The translations under genes and the position numbers were made by a program. DNA of 64,000 bases from Rhizobium sp. Leaf262 (lineage in GTDB: Bacteria > Pseudomonadota > Alphaproteobacteria > Rhizobiales > Rhizobiaceae), in the NCBI RefSeq assembly GCF_001422245.1, contig NZ_LMMM01000019.1, forward strand, positions 1 through 64,000, given 5' to 3'. Below the pieces are notes generated by a model. That model ran no database searches. It was given only the letters and a program-made list of their open reading frames with translations, and was not told where the DNA came from. This document shows, piece after piece, positions 9,114-18,299 of this stretch (its first letter is position 1; each line of letters begins with the position of its first letter).

Positions 9114-9578
9114 TTGGTTGACGTGATTGGCAAAGCCGGATTTGCCGGACTGAACTCCCATTTTATGCGCCCTGCGGTTTTCTCGCTGATCTGCCTTTCG
9201 GTTCTCAGTTCCTGCACGACATCCAACACCCGCAGTGCCGGTGGCGGACTTCTGAGCCGTGGTGGCGCATCTGCCACACCTTATATTTCGGCACTTCAGG
9301 GCGGCATTGTGGGCAGAAGTGGCCTGCAGATGGACCGCAGCGACTTCAACAAGGCGCTGGAAGCGGAATATCAGGCGCTGGAAACCGCACCCGGCGGGCA
9401 GGCCGTGACCTGGGGCAGCGGCGATACGCGCGGCCAGGTCGTTGCCAATGCGCCCTATCAGGTCGGCAACCAAAATTGCCGCCAATATACCCATGATTTG
9501 ACGGTTGACGGCAAGCAGGCGAAGGTGCGCGGTGCGGCCTGTCGCAATTCAGACGGCACATGGACGCCGCTGACCTGA
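9114..9578 (+). CDS. outer-membrane lipoprotein, RT0821/17-kDa surface antigen family
   Basis: A 154-residue predicted lipoprotein. The signal segment MRPAVFSLICLSVLSSC ends in a lipobox (LSSC), followed by a Gly/Ser-rich linker and a C-terminal domain with ALEAEYQALE, GQAVTWGSGDTRG and CRQYTHDLTVDG...CRNSDGTWTPL, typical of the rickettsial 17-kDa antigen-like family. The start is uncertain. TTG 9114 has a perfect AAGGAG 7 nt upstream but gives 16 residues before the signal peptide. ATG 9165 gives the ideal signal peptide but has no visible Shine-Dalgarno. Confidence 0.7.
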   Translation: MVDVIGKAGFAGLNSHFMRPAVFSLICLSVLSSCTTSNTRSAGGGLLSRGGASATPYISALQGGIVGRSGLQMDRSDFNKALEAEYQALETAPGGQAVTWGSGDTRGQVVANAPYQVGNQNCRQYTHDLTVDGKQAKVRGAACRNSDGTWTPLT

Positions 9579-9585
9579 TCTCGAT

Positions 9586-9599
9586 TTGACGCATGTCAA
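9586..9599. promoter_or_regulatory. FixK/FNR-type box upstream of cycHJKL
   Basis: TTGAC-GCAT-GTCAA is a perfect palindrome matching the TTGA-N6-TCAA core bound by FNR/FixK regulators. It lies 8 nt past the lipoprotein stop and 153 bp before cycH. It suggests oxygen-responsive control of cytochrome c maturation; no start site was mapped. Confidence 0.5.
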
Positions 9600-9751
9600 G
9601 GCAAGCGCAAGGCTTGTCGTTCAGAACTGGACCGGGTGGTCATCTACCGCAGGAGCGCATGGGTGCGACGTCTGCGGCATAGGGCCTCAAATTCACGTCA
9701 TTCCGCAACGGCTTATTCCAAAGCGGTGCGCATTCGAGTAATTGAAACGGC

Positions 9752-10897
9752 ATGTTCTGGATTATCATCGCCCTGTTGACGGCGGCAGTTGCCCTCGTTC
9801 TGACCTATCCGCTGATGCGCAGCAAAGGCGTGTCCGACACGCGCCGTGAGGGCGAGGTCGCGGTGTATCGCGACCAGCTGGCGGAATTGCAGCGGGAGCG
9901 CCAAAGCGGACTGATCGGCGAGACGGAAGCGGAATATGCGCGCGCCGAAATCGGGCGGCGGCTTCTGGCGGCGGCATCTGGCAAGGCGCAGGAGAGTTTC
10001 CAAGCTGCGCCGCGCAGCCACAGTAGGCTGGCCAGCATCGTTACCGTGCTTTTGCCGCTGACGGGGCTCTGTCTTTACTTGTATATGGGCAGTCCCGGCA
10101 TGCCGGACATGCCGCTGGCGGCGCGGCTGGAAAAGCCCGGCAATGACATGAACCTGCTGATTGCCAAAGCCGAGCGGCATCTGGCGCAGAACCCGGATGA
10201 CGGTGCCGGATGGGACGTTCTGGCCCCGATCTATTTCAAGACCATGCGTCTGGGCGACGCCGAGATGGCTTATCGCAATGCCATTCGTCTTCAGGGCGAG
10301 AACGCGCCGCGCCTGACGGGGCTTGCCGAAACGTTGATTGCGGCCAATGACGGTGTCGTCGTTGACGATGCGCGTTCTGCCCTCGAAGATGCGGAAAAGA
10401 TGAGCCCCGGCAACCCGCGTGCCCGCTTTTATCTGGCGCTTTCACTGGAGCAGGCGGGCAAGACGGATGAGGCACGCGACGCCTTTGCCGCGCTGCTGAA
10501 GGATTCGCCCGAGGGCGCGCCTTGGATACCGCTGGTGCAGGCGCATCTGCAAAACACCGGCGGTGCCGCCGATATTGCTGCTGCCCCGAAGGCGCAGGCG
10601 CCGGGTGGACCGAGCGCCGAAGACGTGGCTGCGGCCAGCAACATGTCGAGCGAAGACCGGCAGGCGATGGTGGCAGGCATGGTGGAAAGTCTGGACGCGC
10701 GGCTGAAGGAAAACCCTGACAATTTCGAGGGCTGGATGCGGCTGGTGCGATCCTACGCCATGTTGAAGAATGACGAAAAGGCGAGGCAGGCTTTGGCCGA
10801 TGGGTTGAAAGCCTTTCCGCCAGCCGGTGAGCAGGGCAAGCAGTTGCTGGCGCTGGCGCAGCAGCTGGGTGTGAATGCGAAAGGGATGACACAATGA
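9752..10897 (+). CDS. cycH: cytochrome c maturation protein CycH (CcmI), apocytochrome chaperone
   Basis: A 381-residue membrane protein: TM1 (about 2-20, [19 protein letters not shown]), a charged cytoplasmic loop ([17 protein letters not shown], typical of CcmI), TM2 (about 92-112) and a periplasmic TPR-like region with repeats such as [20 protein letters not shown] and [17 protein letters not shown]. CcmI presents apocytochrome c to the haem ligation complex. It is the first gene of cycHJKL; its stop overlaps cycJ by 4 nt. Confidence 0.92.
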   Translation: MFWIIIALLTAAVALVLTYPLMRSKGVSDTRREGEVAVYRDQLAELQRERQSGLIGETEAEYARAEIGRRLLAAASGKAQESFQAAPRSHSRLASIVTVLLPLTGLCLYLYMGSPGMPDMPLAARLEKPGNDMNLLIAKAERHLAQNPDDGAGWDVLAPIYFKTMRLGDAEMAYRNAIRLQGENAPRLTGLAETLIAANDGVVVDDARSALEDAEKMSPGNPRARFYLALSLEQAGKTDEARDAFAALLKDSPEGAPWIPLVQAHLQNTGGAADIAAAPKAQAPGGPSAEDVAAASNMSSEDRQAMVAGMVESLDARLKENPDNFEGWMRLVRSYAMLKNDEKARQALADGLKAFPPAGEQGKQLLALAQQLGVNAKGMTQ

Positions 10898-11379
10898 CCC
10901 GCAAGCAGAAAAGACTGGCGATTATCGGCGGCGGTGTCAGCTTCATCATGATCGCGGCGTTTCTGGTGATGTTCGCCTTCGGCCAGTCCATTGCCTATTT
11001 CTACATGCCCGGTGATCTGGAAAAGACCAGCGTGGCACCCGGAACGCGTATCCGCCTTGGCGGGCTGGTTGCCGAAGGTTCGGTCAAGCGCGGCGAGGGC
11101 CGCACGGTGAGCTTTGCGGTGACGGATGGCGGGGCGAGTGTGCCGGTGAGCTATACCGGCATTCTGCCGGACCTGTTTCGCGAGGGGCAGGGAGTGGTGA
11201 CCGAAGGCACCTTCGATGCCGCAACCCACGCCTTTGTGGCCGACAGCGTTCTGGCCAAGCATGACGAAAATTACATGCCGAAGGAAGTTGCCGACCGCCT
11301 GAAAGACAAGGGCCTTTGGCAGCAGGCGCCAGATGGCACGGCCCAAACGGGTGCGGTGAAGACCGGAGCGACGCAATGA
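10894..11379 (+). CDS. cycJ: haem chaperone CycJ (CcmE)
   Basis: A 161-residue CcmE: N-terminal anchor (about 8-32), then the OB-fold periplasmic domain with [14 protein letters not shown] and [18 protein letters not shown]. The covalent haem-binding His lies in [14 protein letters not shown], the classical H-D-E-x-Y motif. It takes haem from the CcmABC side and delivers it to CcmF. It is coupled by ATGA to both cycH and cycK. Confidence 0.95.
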   Translation: MTRKQKRLAIIGGGVSFIMIAAFLVMFAFGQSIAYFYMPGDLEKTSVAPGTRIRLGGLVAEGSVKRGEGRTVSFAVTDGGASVPVSYTGILPDLFREGQGVVTEGTFDAATHAFVADSVLAKHDENYMPKEVADRLKDKGLWQQAPDGTAQTGAVKTGATQ

Positions 11380-13370
11380 TTACCGAAATCGGCCATTATG
11401 CTCTGGTTCTGGCGCTTGGTGTGGCGCTGGTCGTCTCCGTGCTGCCCGCGTTCGGGGCGCGCCGGAATGACAAGGCACTGATGGACATTGCGCCCATCGG
11501 CTCGGTTCTGCTGTTTCTTTTGGTGGGCATTGCCTTTGCATCGCTGACGCATGCCTATGCGGTCTCGGATTTCTCGCTGAAGAATGTCTACGAGAATTCC
11601 CATTCTCTGATGCCGATGCTCTACAAGCTGACCGGCGTATGGGGCAACCACGAGGGATCGATGCTGCTGTGGCTGCTGATCCTGGTGCTGTTCAGTGCGA
11701 TGGTTGCCGTCTATGGACGCAATCTCCCCGATACGCTTCGCGCCAATGTGTTGGCTGTACAGGCCTGGGTGACGACGGCGTTTCTGCTTTTCATTCTACT
11801 GACCTCCAATCCCTTTGCGCGGCTTTCGCCGGTGCCAGCGGAAGGGCAGGACTTGAACCCGATCCTTCAGGACTTCGGTCTCGCGATCCACCCGCCGCTG
11901 CTCTATCTCGGCTATGTCGGCTTCTCCGTCTGTTTCTCCTTTGCCGTCGCGGCGTTGATGGAAGGGCGCATCGATGCCGCGTGGGCGCGATGGGTAAGGC
12001 CCTGGACGCTGGCGGCATGGACCTTTCTGACGGCGGGTATTTCGATGGGCTCTTACTGGGCCTATTACGAACTCGGCTGGGGCGGTTGGTGGTTCTGGGA
12101 CCCGGTGGAAAATGCCTCGTTCATGCCATGGCTGGCCGGAACCGCGCTTTTGCATTCGGCACTTGTGATGGAAAAGCGCGAGGCGCTGAAAATCTGGACC
12201 GTGCTGCTGGCGATCATGACCTTTTCGCTCTCGCTACTCGGCACCTTCCTCGTGCGTTCCGGCGTGTTGACCTCGGTCCACGCCTTTGCGACCGACCCGA
12301 GCCGTGGTATCTTCATCCTGTGCATTCTGATGATCTTCATTGGCGGTGCGTTTTCTCTGTTTGCCTGGCGTGCGCCGATGCTGAAGGCCGGGGGGTTGTT
12401 TGCGCCGATTTCGCGCGAGGGTGCGCTGGTTCTCAACAACCTCATCCTGACTGTTTCCACAGCGACCGTGCTGATTGGCACGCTCTATCCGCTGGTGCTG
12501 GAAACGCTGACCGGCGAGAAGATTTCCGTCGGTGCGCCCTTCTTCAACCTGACCTTCGGGCTGTTGATGATCCCCATTCTGATCGTGACGCCTTTCGGGC
12601 CGATGATGGCGTGGAAACGCGGCGATCTGCTGGGTGCGTTCCAGCGGCTGTATGTGGCGGCAGCGCTGGCTGGGTTAGCGGGTCTGGCGCTGTGGTATGT
12701 CGAGAATGGCGGGCCGGTGCTTGCTGCGCTGGGCATTGTTGCCGGTTTCTGGCTGATCTTCGGGGCGCTGGCCGATCTGTGGTACCGCGCCAATTTCGGC
12801 AAGCTGGCCTTTGGTATTGCCTTGCGGAGACTGAAAGGTCTGCCGCGCTCCACCTTCGGGACGGCGCTGGCGCATATGGGCCTCGGCGTCACCGTGCTGG
12901 GCATCGTCATCGTGACGACCTTCGAGACGGAAACCGTGGTCGAAATGAAGCAGGGAATGACCGTGGATGCGGGCGGCTACAGCCTGACCTTCGATGGCAT
13001 TCGCCACCATGTGGGCCCGAACTATACCGAGGATCGCGGCCATTTTACTGCGCGCAAAGGCGGGGCCGAGGTGGCCGACGTGTGGTCATCGAAGCGGCTC
13101 TATACGGCTCGGCGCATGCCGACGACGGAAGCGGGCATCATGACCTTTGGGCTTTCGCAGCTTTACGTGTCGCTGGGTGACCCGATGGACGATGGCGGCA
13201 TGGTGGTTCGCATCTGGTGGAAGCCGTTCATTCTGTGCATCTGGGGCGGTACGGTATTCATGATGATTGGCGGGCTGGTCTCGCTCTCCGACCGCCGTTT
13301 GCGCGTGGGTGCGCCGACGCGAAAGGCGAAGGCGGTGAAGGTTGGACCCGTGCCGGAGCCTGCGGAATGA
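11376..13370 (+). CDS. cycK: cytochrome c haem lyase subunit CycK (CcmF)
   Basis: A 664-residue polytopic protein with many transmembrane segments and the tryptophan-rich WWD haem-handling motif [20 protein letters not shown]. The conserved blocks [13 protein letters not shown] and [15 protein letters not shown] are also present. CcmF with CcmH and CcmI attaches haem to apocytochrome c. I chose ATG 11376, which overlaps the cycJ stop by 4 nt and gives the family N-terminus ([14 protein letters not shown]); ATG 11316 would lie inside cycJ. Confidence 0.95.
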   Translation: MITEIGHYALVLALGVALVVSVLPAFGARRNDKALMDIAPIGSVLLFLLVGIAFASLTHAYAVSDFSLKNVYENSHSLMPMLYKLTGVWGNHEGSMLLWLLILVLFSAMVAVYGRNLPDTLRANVLAVQAWVTTAFLLFILLTSNPFARLSPVPAEGQDLNPILQDFGLAIHPPLLYLGYVGFSVCFSFAVAALMEGRIDAAWARWVRPWTLAAWTFLTAGISMGSYWAYYELGWGGWWFWDPVENASFMPWLAGTALLHSALVMEKREALKIWTVLLAIMTFSLSLLGTFLVRSGVLTSVHAFATDPSRGIFILCILMIFIGGAFSLFAWRAPMLKAGGLFAPISREGALVLNNLILTVSTATVLIGTLYPLVLETLTGEKISVGAPFFNLTFGLLMIPILIVTPFGPMMAWKRGDLLGAFQRLYVAAALAGLAGLALWYVENGGPVLAALGIVAGFWLIFGALADLWYRANFGKLAFGIALRRLKGLPRSTFGTALAHMGLGVTVLGIVIVTTFETETVVEMKQGMTVDAGGYSLTFDGIRHHVGPNYTEDRGHFTARKGGAEVADVWSSKRLYTARRMPTTEAGIMTFGLSQLYVSLGDPMDDGGMVVRIWWKPFILCIWGGTVFMMIGGLVSLSDRRLRVGAPTRKAKAVKVGPVPEPAE

Positions 13371-13385
13371 TGAGGCCCGATCTTC

Positions 13386-13501
13386 CCTCATTCCTGTGCC
13401 TGTCACAGGAATCTAGTTCGTCCAAGTCTTTGGGCGAGAAAGAGTCGTTCACTGCGCAGACGCGCCGTGGCTGGATTCCTGTGACTAGCACAGGAATGAG
13501 G
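13386..13501. repeat. palindromic repeat inserted at the cycL start
   Basis: Two arms, each itself a palindrome built on attcctgtg/cacaggaat, at 13386-13413 and 13474-13501, flank about 60 bp. The element starts cctcattcctgtg and ends cacaggaatgagg. The same hairpin occurs alone at 18245-18275. The right end supplies the ATGAGG that now forms a possible cycL start. Confidence 0.8.
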
Positions 13502-13957
13502 AAGGTTTTTTATACGTTTGCCGTTCTCTTCACCCTCCTGTTCACATCAATCCCGGCCTTCGCCTTCAACCCCGACGAGGTCCTCTCCGACCCGGCGCTG
13601 GAAGCCCGCGCGCGGGCGTTGACCGTGCAGCTGCGGTGCATGGTGTGCCAGAACCAGTCGATCGATGACAGCAATGCGGAGCTGGCGCGGGATTTGCGGG
13701 TGCTGGTGCGCGAGCGGTTGACGCAGGGCGATAGCGACGAGGCGGTGATCAATTATGTCGTGTCCCGCTACGGCGAATTCGTGTTGCTGAAGCCGCGCTT
13801 TAGTGCGCGGACCATTGCGCTGTGGGGCGCGCCGGTGGTGCTGATTTTGATTGGGGCGACAGCGATTTTTGTATTTGCTCGGCGGCGCGTGGCGGTGTCT
13901 GAGGGGCAGAAGCTGACGGTGGATGAAGAGGCGCGGATTCGGGATTTGTTGGGGTAG
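13496..13957 (+). CDS. cycL: cytochrome c maturation protein CycL (CcmH)
   Basis: A 153-residue CcmH-type thioreductase. Signal peptide [23 protein letters not shown], the redox motif [16 protein letters not shown] (CxxC), and a C-terminal membrane anchor (about 104-125). It keeps apocytochrome cysteines reduced for haem ligation. The start is unusual. ATG 13496 is the last codon contributed by an inserted palindromic repeat. ATG 13367 overlaps the cycK stop by 4 nt and is in the same frame, but would put 43 repeat-encoded residues before the signal peptide. I favour 13496. Confidence 0.85.
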   Translation: MRKVFYTFAVLFTLLFTSIPAFAFNPDEVLSDPALEARARALTVQLRCMVCQNQSIDDSNAELARDLRVLVRERLTQGDSDEAVINYVVSRYGEFVLLKPRFSARTIALWGAPVVLILIGATAIFVFARRRVAVSEGQKLTVDEEARIRDLLG

Positions 13958-14007
13958 GGGGAGATGGGGGCTGTGCTGTCGTAGCGCGCAATCGTTACGT
14001 CGGCGTC

Positions 14008-14179
14008 TGTGGCTCACCCCCCTCTGTCCTGCCGGACATCTCCCCCACAAGGAGGGAGATTAGCTAGACGCAGGCTCCTCCTTCCTTCCGCAGCATTCAA
14101 GGTGGCCGAAACCTAACCACGAGTCGATCTCCCCACCTGTGGGGGAGATGTCCGGCAGGACAGAGGGGGGTGCGCCACA
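14008..14179. repeat. large intergenic inverted repeat (RIME-like), copy 2
   Basis: Left arm about 14008-14060 starts tgtggctcacccccctctgt; the right arm, about 14127-14179, is its reverse complement with few changes and ends gcgccaca. The inner palindromes atctccc...gggagat are present in both arms. It is located between cycL and degP and is the cleanest of the three copies. Confidence 0.85.
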
Positions 14180-14235
14180 GGCACTGCCTCCAATTTGTTG
14201 GGCTAGGCTAAAATAATGAAACAAAAAATATTTCA

Positions 14236-14248
14236 GTAACTTAGTTAC
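14236..14248. promoter_or_regulatory. 13-bp palindrome upstream of degP
   Basis: GTAACT-T-AGTTAC is a perfect inverted repeat about 155 bp before the degP ATG in an AT-rich stretch. It may be a regulator site. No specific regulator is recognised, and a 13-bp palindrome can occur by chance. Confidence 0.25.
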
Positions 14249-14403
14249 CTGTCTCAACCCTCTCTCCCGCAATTCCCCCAACATTACGGATTTTTCACGC
14301 GCCAGACACTTCGCTGTAAGGTGAAGCCTCCTATATCTTCATCATCCACCGCTTCCCCGGTCACGCCGGGCTCCAGTCTGAATGAAGAAAGAAGGTAAGT
14401 TCC

Positions 14404-15969
14404 ATGTCTAATTCGCAAAACGGACGTCCCTCGTTGAAGACCATCCTCAAGTCTTCCGCTGTTGGAGGCCTCGCAGCGCTGATGCTGACGACCGGTGTGG
14501 CAGGGCCAATCATGCATTCTTTTGCAGCGCCGGTTGAAGTGACCGCGCCGCAGGTGCCGAGCTTCGCCAATGTGGTCGATGCGGTTTCGCCAGCGGTTGT
14601 GTCGGTGCGCGTACAGTCGAATGTGCAGCCTGCTTCCGACGACAACAGCAATTTCTCGTTTAACTTTGGCGGTCGCGGTCTCGACCAACTGCCTGATGAC
14701 CACCCGCTGAAACGTTTCTTCAAGGAATTCGGCGGCCCGGGTGCCGGTGAAGGCGACAAGCGCGCTGACCGTGGCCCGAAGGCCCATCGTGATGGCAAAG
14801 GCCCGCTGCGCCCTGTGGCGCAGGGTTCCGGCTTCTTCATCTCTGAGGACGGATATCTGGTCACCAACAATCACGTCGTCGATGATGGTTCGGCTTACAC
14901 CGTCGTCATGAATGACGGCACTGAATATGACGCCAAGCTGGTTGGCCGCGATGCGCGGACCGATCTGGCCGTGCTGAAAGTGGATGTGAACCGCAAGTTC
15001 ACTTACGTCCAGTTTGCCGACGACAGCAAAATTCGCATTGGTGACTGGGTCGTCGCGGTCGGTAACCCATTTGGTCTTGGCGGCACTGTAACGTCTGGTA
15101 TCATTTCGGCACGCGGTCGTGACATCGGCTCTGGTCCGTATGACGATTACCTCCAGATCGACGCTGCCGTGAACCGTGGTAACTCTGGTGGTCCTGCCTT
15201 CAACCTCAATGGTGAAGTGGTTGGCATCAACACCGCCATCTTCTCTCCATCCGGCGGCAGCGTGGGTATTGCCTTCGCCATCCCAGCATCCGTTGCCAAG
15301 GACGTGGTTCAGGACCTGATCAAGGACGGTAAGGTCGAGCGTGGCTGGCTGGGCGTGCAAATCCAGCCTGTGAGCAAGGATATTGCCGAGTCGCTCGGTC
15401 TTTCCGAAGCTAAGGGTGCGCTTGTGGTTGCGCCGCAGGCCGGTTCGCCCGGTGACAAGGCCGGTATCAAGCAGGGTGACATCATCACTGCGCTGAATGG
15501 CGATACGATCAAGGACGCTCGCGATCTTTCGCGCCGTATCGGTGCACTTGCGCCGAACACCAAGGTTGAGCTTTCGCTGTGGCGCGGTGGCAAGTCCCAG
15601 CCTGTGACCGTAACTTTGGGCGACCTTGCAAGTGACGACGCATCCAAGGCAACGGCGAGCCAGAACGACAGCAAGAGCGCTCAGCCTTCCAGCGACAAGG
15701 TACTGTCGAGCCTCGGCTTGACGGTTGCCCCTTCGGATGACGGTGCAGGCCTTGCGATCACCGATGTCGATCCTGACTCCGATGCCGCAGCCCGCGGCCT
15801 GAAGACCGGTGAAAAGATCACCACTGTCAACAACCAGCAGGTTGCTTCTGCCGGTGACGTCGAAAAAATCCTCGAACAGGCCAAGAAGGACGGTCGTTCC
15901 AAGGCTCTGTTCCAGATCCAGACGGAAGATGGCAGCCGCTTCATCGCGCTGGATATCGACCAGGGTTGA
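14404..15969 (+). CDS. degP: periplasmic serine protease/chaperone DegP (HtrA)
   Basis: A 521-residue HtrA protein: export signal (about 1-41, ending SFA-AP), trypsin-like domain with catalytic His157 (VTNNHVVD), Asp187 (DARTDLAVLKV) and Ser261 (RGNSGGPAF), then two PDZ domains (about 305-395 and 425-510). It degrades or refolds misfolded envelope proteins. The ATG at 14404 follows GAAAGAAGGTAAG. A strong hairpin follows the gene. The next genes encode an OmpR-type regulator and a HAMP kinase, and the same neighbourhood is remembered from S. meliloti, suggesting envelope-stress control. Confidence 0.93.
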   Translation: MSNSQNGRPSLKTILKSSAVGGLAALMLTTGVAGPIMHSFAAPVEVTAPQVPSFANVVDAVSPAVVSVRVQSNVQPASDDNSNFSFNFGGRGLDQLPDDHPLKRFFKEFGGPGAGEGDKRADRGPKAHRDGKGPLRPVAQGSGFFISEDGYLVTNNHVVDDGSAYTVVMNDGTEYDAKLVGRDARTDLAVLKVDVNRKFTYVQFADDSKIRIGDWVVAVGNPFGLGGTVTSGIISARGRDIGSGPYDDYLQIDAAVNRGNSGGPAFNLNGEVVGINTAIFSPSGGSVGIAFAIPASVAKDVVQDLIKDGKVERGWLGVQIQPVSKDIAESLGLSEAKGALVVAPQAGSPGDKAGIKQGDIITALNGDTIKDARDLSRRIGALAPNTKVELSLWRGGKSQPVTVTLGDLASDDASKATASQNDSKSAQPSSDKVLSSLGLTVAPSDDGAGLAITDVDPDSDAAARGLKTGEKITTVNNQQVASAGDVEKILEQAKKDGRSKALFQIQTEDGSRFIALDIDQG

Positions 15970-15978
15970 TCATTCAGT

Positions 15979-16009
15979 GGGGCGGGAGAGGGATTGCCTC
16001 TTCCGCCCC
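15979..16009 (+). terminator. hairpin after degP
   Basis: GGGGCGG-g-AGAGG / CCTCT-t-CCGCCCC forms a 12-bp stem with one internal mismatch and a 5-nt loop, 9 nt after the degP stop, followed by gcttt. The T-run is poor, so it could be a terminator or an mRNA-stabilising hairpin limiting read-through. Confidence 0.55.
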
Positions 16010-16052
16010 GCTTTGCCGCTATCAAACACCGCAACGTGGTCGGAGAAACCCC

Positions 16053-16811
16053 ATGGAAAACAAGGCACAGGAATCGTTTCCCGCATCTGTTTCCGGTTGT
16101 GCGGTTGATACAGACAACGCTATTGTCCCGCACATGAAGATTCTTGTTATCGAAGATGATCTGGAAGCTGCGGCCTATATGACCAAGGCGTTCCGGGAAG
16201 CGGGCATTGTGGCCGATCACGCCAGCGATGGCGAGAGCGGCTTGTTCATGGGTGTTGAAAATGCCTATGACGTCATGGTCATCGACCGCATGCTGCCACG
16301 CCGGGACGGGCTATCCGTCATCAGCGAGCTTCGCCGCCGTGGTATCGAAACGCCGGTGCTGATCCTGTCTGCTCTGGGGCAGGTGGATGATCGCGTGACG
16401 GGTCTGCGCGCTGGTGGCGATGATTATCTGCCGAAGCCCTATGCGTTCAGCGAGCTTCTCGCTCGTATAGAGGTGCTTGGCCGCCGCAAGGGCAAGCCTG
16501 AGCAGGATATGATCTATCGCGTTGGTGATCTGGAGCTGGACCGGCTGTCCCATGACGTCAAACGTAATGGCAAGGAGATACTCCTTCAGCCGCGCGAGTT
16601 TCGTCTGCTGGAATATTTGATGAAGAATGCCGGCCAGGTGGTGACGCGCACCATGCTGCTGGAAAATGTCTGGGACTATCATTTCGATCCGCAGACCAAC
16701 GTCATCGACGTGCATGTGTCGCGCCTTCGCTCGAAGATCGAGAAGGATTTCGACAAGCCGCTGCTGAAGACCATTCGTGGCGCGGGCTATATGATGAAGG
16801 ACGAGGGGTAA
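16053..16811 (+). CDS. OmpR-family response regulator next to degP
   Basis: A receiver plus winged-helix regulator of 252 residues from ATG 16053 (GGAGA 7 nt upstream) or 225 from ATG 16134, which gives the usual MKILVIEDD N-terminus but lacks a Shine-Dalgarno. Phosphoacceptor Asp lies in MVIDRMLPRRDG, the conserved Lys in YLPKPYAFSE, and the DNA-binding domain contains LQPREFRLLEYLMKNAGQVVTR and HVSRLRSKIE. The cognate kinase gene begins 9 nt downstream. The 27-residue N-terminal extension is unusual for the family. Confidence 0.88.
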   Translation: MENKAQESFPASVSGCAVDTDNAIVPHMKILVIEDDLEAAAYMTKAFREAGIVADHASDGESGLFMGVENAYDVMVIDRMLPRRDGLSVISELRRRGIETPVLILSALGQVDDRVTGLRAGGDDYLPKPYAFSELLARIEVLGRRKGKPEQDMIYRVGDLELDRLSHDVKRNGKEILLQPREFRLLEYLMKNAGQVVTRTMLLENVWDYHFDPQTNVIDVHVSRLRSKIEKDFDKPLLKTIRGAGYMMKDEG

Positions 16812-16820
16812 CGCCGCCTC

Positions 16821-18230
16821 ATGATCCGTCTTCGTCTTCTGTTCAGCTCGACGGCGGTGCGCCTTTCGGCGTTGTATATCCTCCTTTTCGCGCTCTGTGC
16901 TGCCTTCCTTGTTTTCTACGTGACTGCTCTCTCCGAAGGTCTGCTGAACCAGCAGACGCGCGATGCGGTGCAGCAGGAAGTGAACGACGTTCAGCGCGTC
17001 TATAATCGCGGCGGCATCAACCCGCTTTTGCGGATGATGGAGCGCCGTGCCCGCCAGCCGGGTGCGAGCCTTTATGTGATTGCCGGGCCGAATGGGGAAA
17101 TTCTGGCGGGCAATGTTGCTTCCGTGCAGCCCGGTGTTTTCGACAGTGAAGGCTGGACCGAGTTTCCCTTCGGCTATGAGCGCTATTCCGAAAGCGGCGA
17201 TAGCGTGAAGCACCTGGCCACAGCCAATATCTTCCGCCTCGACAATGGCTTGCGCATTCTGGTCGGTCGCGATCTGGGCGAGCCGACGAAATTCCGCCTG
17301 CTGGTGCGCAATGCGCTGATGGTGGCGCTGGCCATCATGGGCAGCGGCGCGGTTCTCATCTGGTTCGCCATTGGCCGCAATGCCTTGAAACGCATCGACC
17401 GCATGTCGGATGCGACCAAGAAGATCATGGCGGGCGATCTTTCTCAGCGTTTGCCGCAGGGCCGCTCCGGTGATGAGTTCGACCGTCTTTCGGGTTCGCT
17501 CAACGCCATGCTGGGGCGTATCGAGAAGCTGAACGAGGGGCTGCGGCAGGTTTCCGACAATATCGCCCATGATCTCAAGACGCCGCTGACGCGCCTGCGC
17601 AACAAGGCGACCGAGGCGTTGGAAGACCGGGATGATGCCAAGCGCCGTGCGGCACTGGAAGGCATTATTGCTGAATCCGACCAACTGATCCGCACCTTCA
17701 ACGCGCTGCTGATGATTTCTCGCGTGGAGGCAGGTTCCATCGCAGCCGAGATGAGCGAAGTGGATGTGTCGGCGATTGCCGAGGATAGTGCCGAGCTTTA
17801 TGAGCCTGTGGCCGACGAGGAAGGCTTGACGCTGACTGCGGATATTGCGCCGGGGCTGATCGTGCAGGGCAACCGCGAACTGATCGGTCAGGCGCTGACG
17901 AACCTAATCGACAACGCCATCAAATATGCCGGTGGGCATGGGGGCAAGAAAGCGCTGGCCGTGCGGCTGGCGCGGCAGGACAACACCATCGTTCTGTCCG
18001 TTGCCGATAATGGCCCCGGTGTACCAGAAGCCAAACGCGACGAGGTGATCAAGCGTTTCGTGCGGCTGGATGAAAGCCGCTCCAAGCCCGGCACGGGGCT
18101 TGGCCTCTCGCTTGTCGAGGCGGTGATGGAGCTGCATGGCGGTTCGCTGCGGCTTTCCGATACCGATCCTGACAATGCCGAGGCACCCGGCCTGACTGTT
18201 TCGATGGTTTTTCCTGTTTCCACACCGTAA
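16821..18230 (+). CDS. HAMP-domain sensor histidine kinase
   Basis: A 469-residue kinase with TM1 (about 15-35), a periplasmic domain (about 36-160), TM2 (about 163-184), a HAMP linker (about 185-235) and the H-box DNIAHDLKTPLTRLRN (His about 250). ATPase boxes: NLIDNAIKYA, DNGPGVPEAKRDE and GTGLGLSLVEAVME. It follows its regulator by 9 nt. The stimulus is unknown; proximity to degP makes envelope stress a reasonable guess only. Confidence 0.9.
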   Translation: MIRLRLLFSSTAVRLSALYILLFALCAAFLVFYVTALSEGLLNQQTRDAVQQEVNDVQRVYNRGGINPLLRMMERRARQPGASLYVIAGPNGEILAGNVASVQPGVFDSEGWTEFPFGYERYSESGDSVKHLATANIFRLDNGLRILVGRDLGEPTKFRLLVRNALMVALAIMGSGAVLIWFAIGRNALKRIDRMSDATKKIMAGDLSQRLPQGRSGDEFDRLSGSLNAMLGRIEKLNEGLRQVSDNIAHDLKTPLTRLRNKATEALEDRDDAKRRAALEGIIAESDQLIRTFNALLMISRVEAGSIAAEMSEVDVSAIAEDSAELYEPVADEEGLTLTADIAPGLIVQGNRELIGQALTNLIDNAIKYAGGHGGKKALAVRLARQDNTIVLSVADNGPGVPEAKRDEVIKRFVRLDESRSKPGTGLGLSLVEAVMELHGGSLRLSDTDPDNAEAPGLTVSMVFPVSTP

Positions 18231-18244
18231 GCTAAGATGTTAGC

Positions 18245-18275
18245 CCTCATTCCTGTGACAAGCACAGGAATGAGG
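18245..18275. repeat. solo 31-bp palindrome between the kinase and glnE
   Basis: cctcattcctgtg-acaag-cacaggaatgagg is a perfect 13-bp inverted repeat with a 5-nt loop. It is the same unit that forms both arms of the element at the cycL start. It lies 14 nt past the kinase stop and 24 nt before the glnE start codon, so it may act as a hairpin between the genes. Confidence 0.8.
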
Positions 18276-18299
18276 GGAGTATGGGTAGGGAGAGAGACA

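Noticed and set aside
11639..13180. 513-codon plus-strand ORF inside cycK
   Set aside because: It is the +2 frame of a gene with unmistakable CcmF motifs; Cys/Arg/Asp-rich shadow composition.
14008..14179. insertion sequence or transposon end
   Set aside because: No transposase frame and the same inverted structure recurs in intergenic gaps only, so it is a non-coding palindromic repeat.
16311..17684. 457-codon minus-strand ORF opposite the response regulator and kinase genes
   Set aside because: It is antisense to two recognisable genes, has no ribosome site and its residues (His/Arg/Gln-rich) are typical of a shadow frame in GC-rich DNA.
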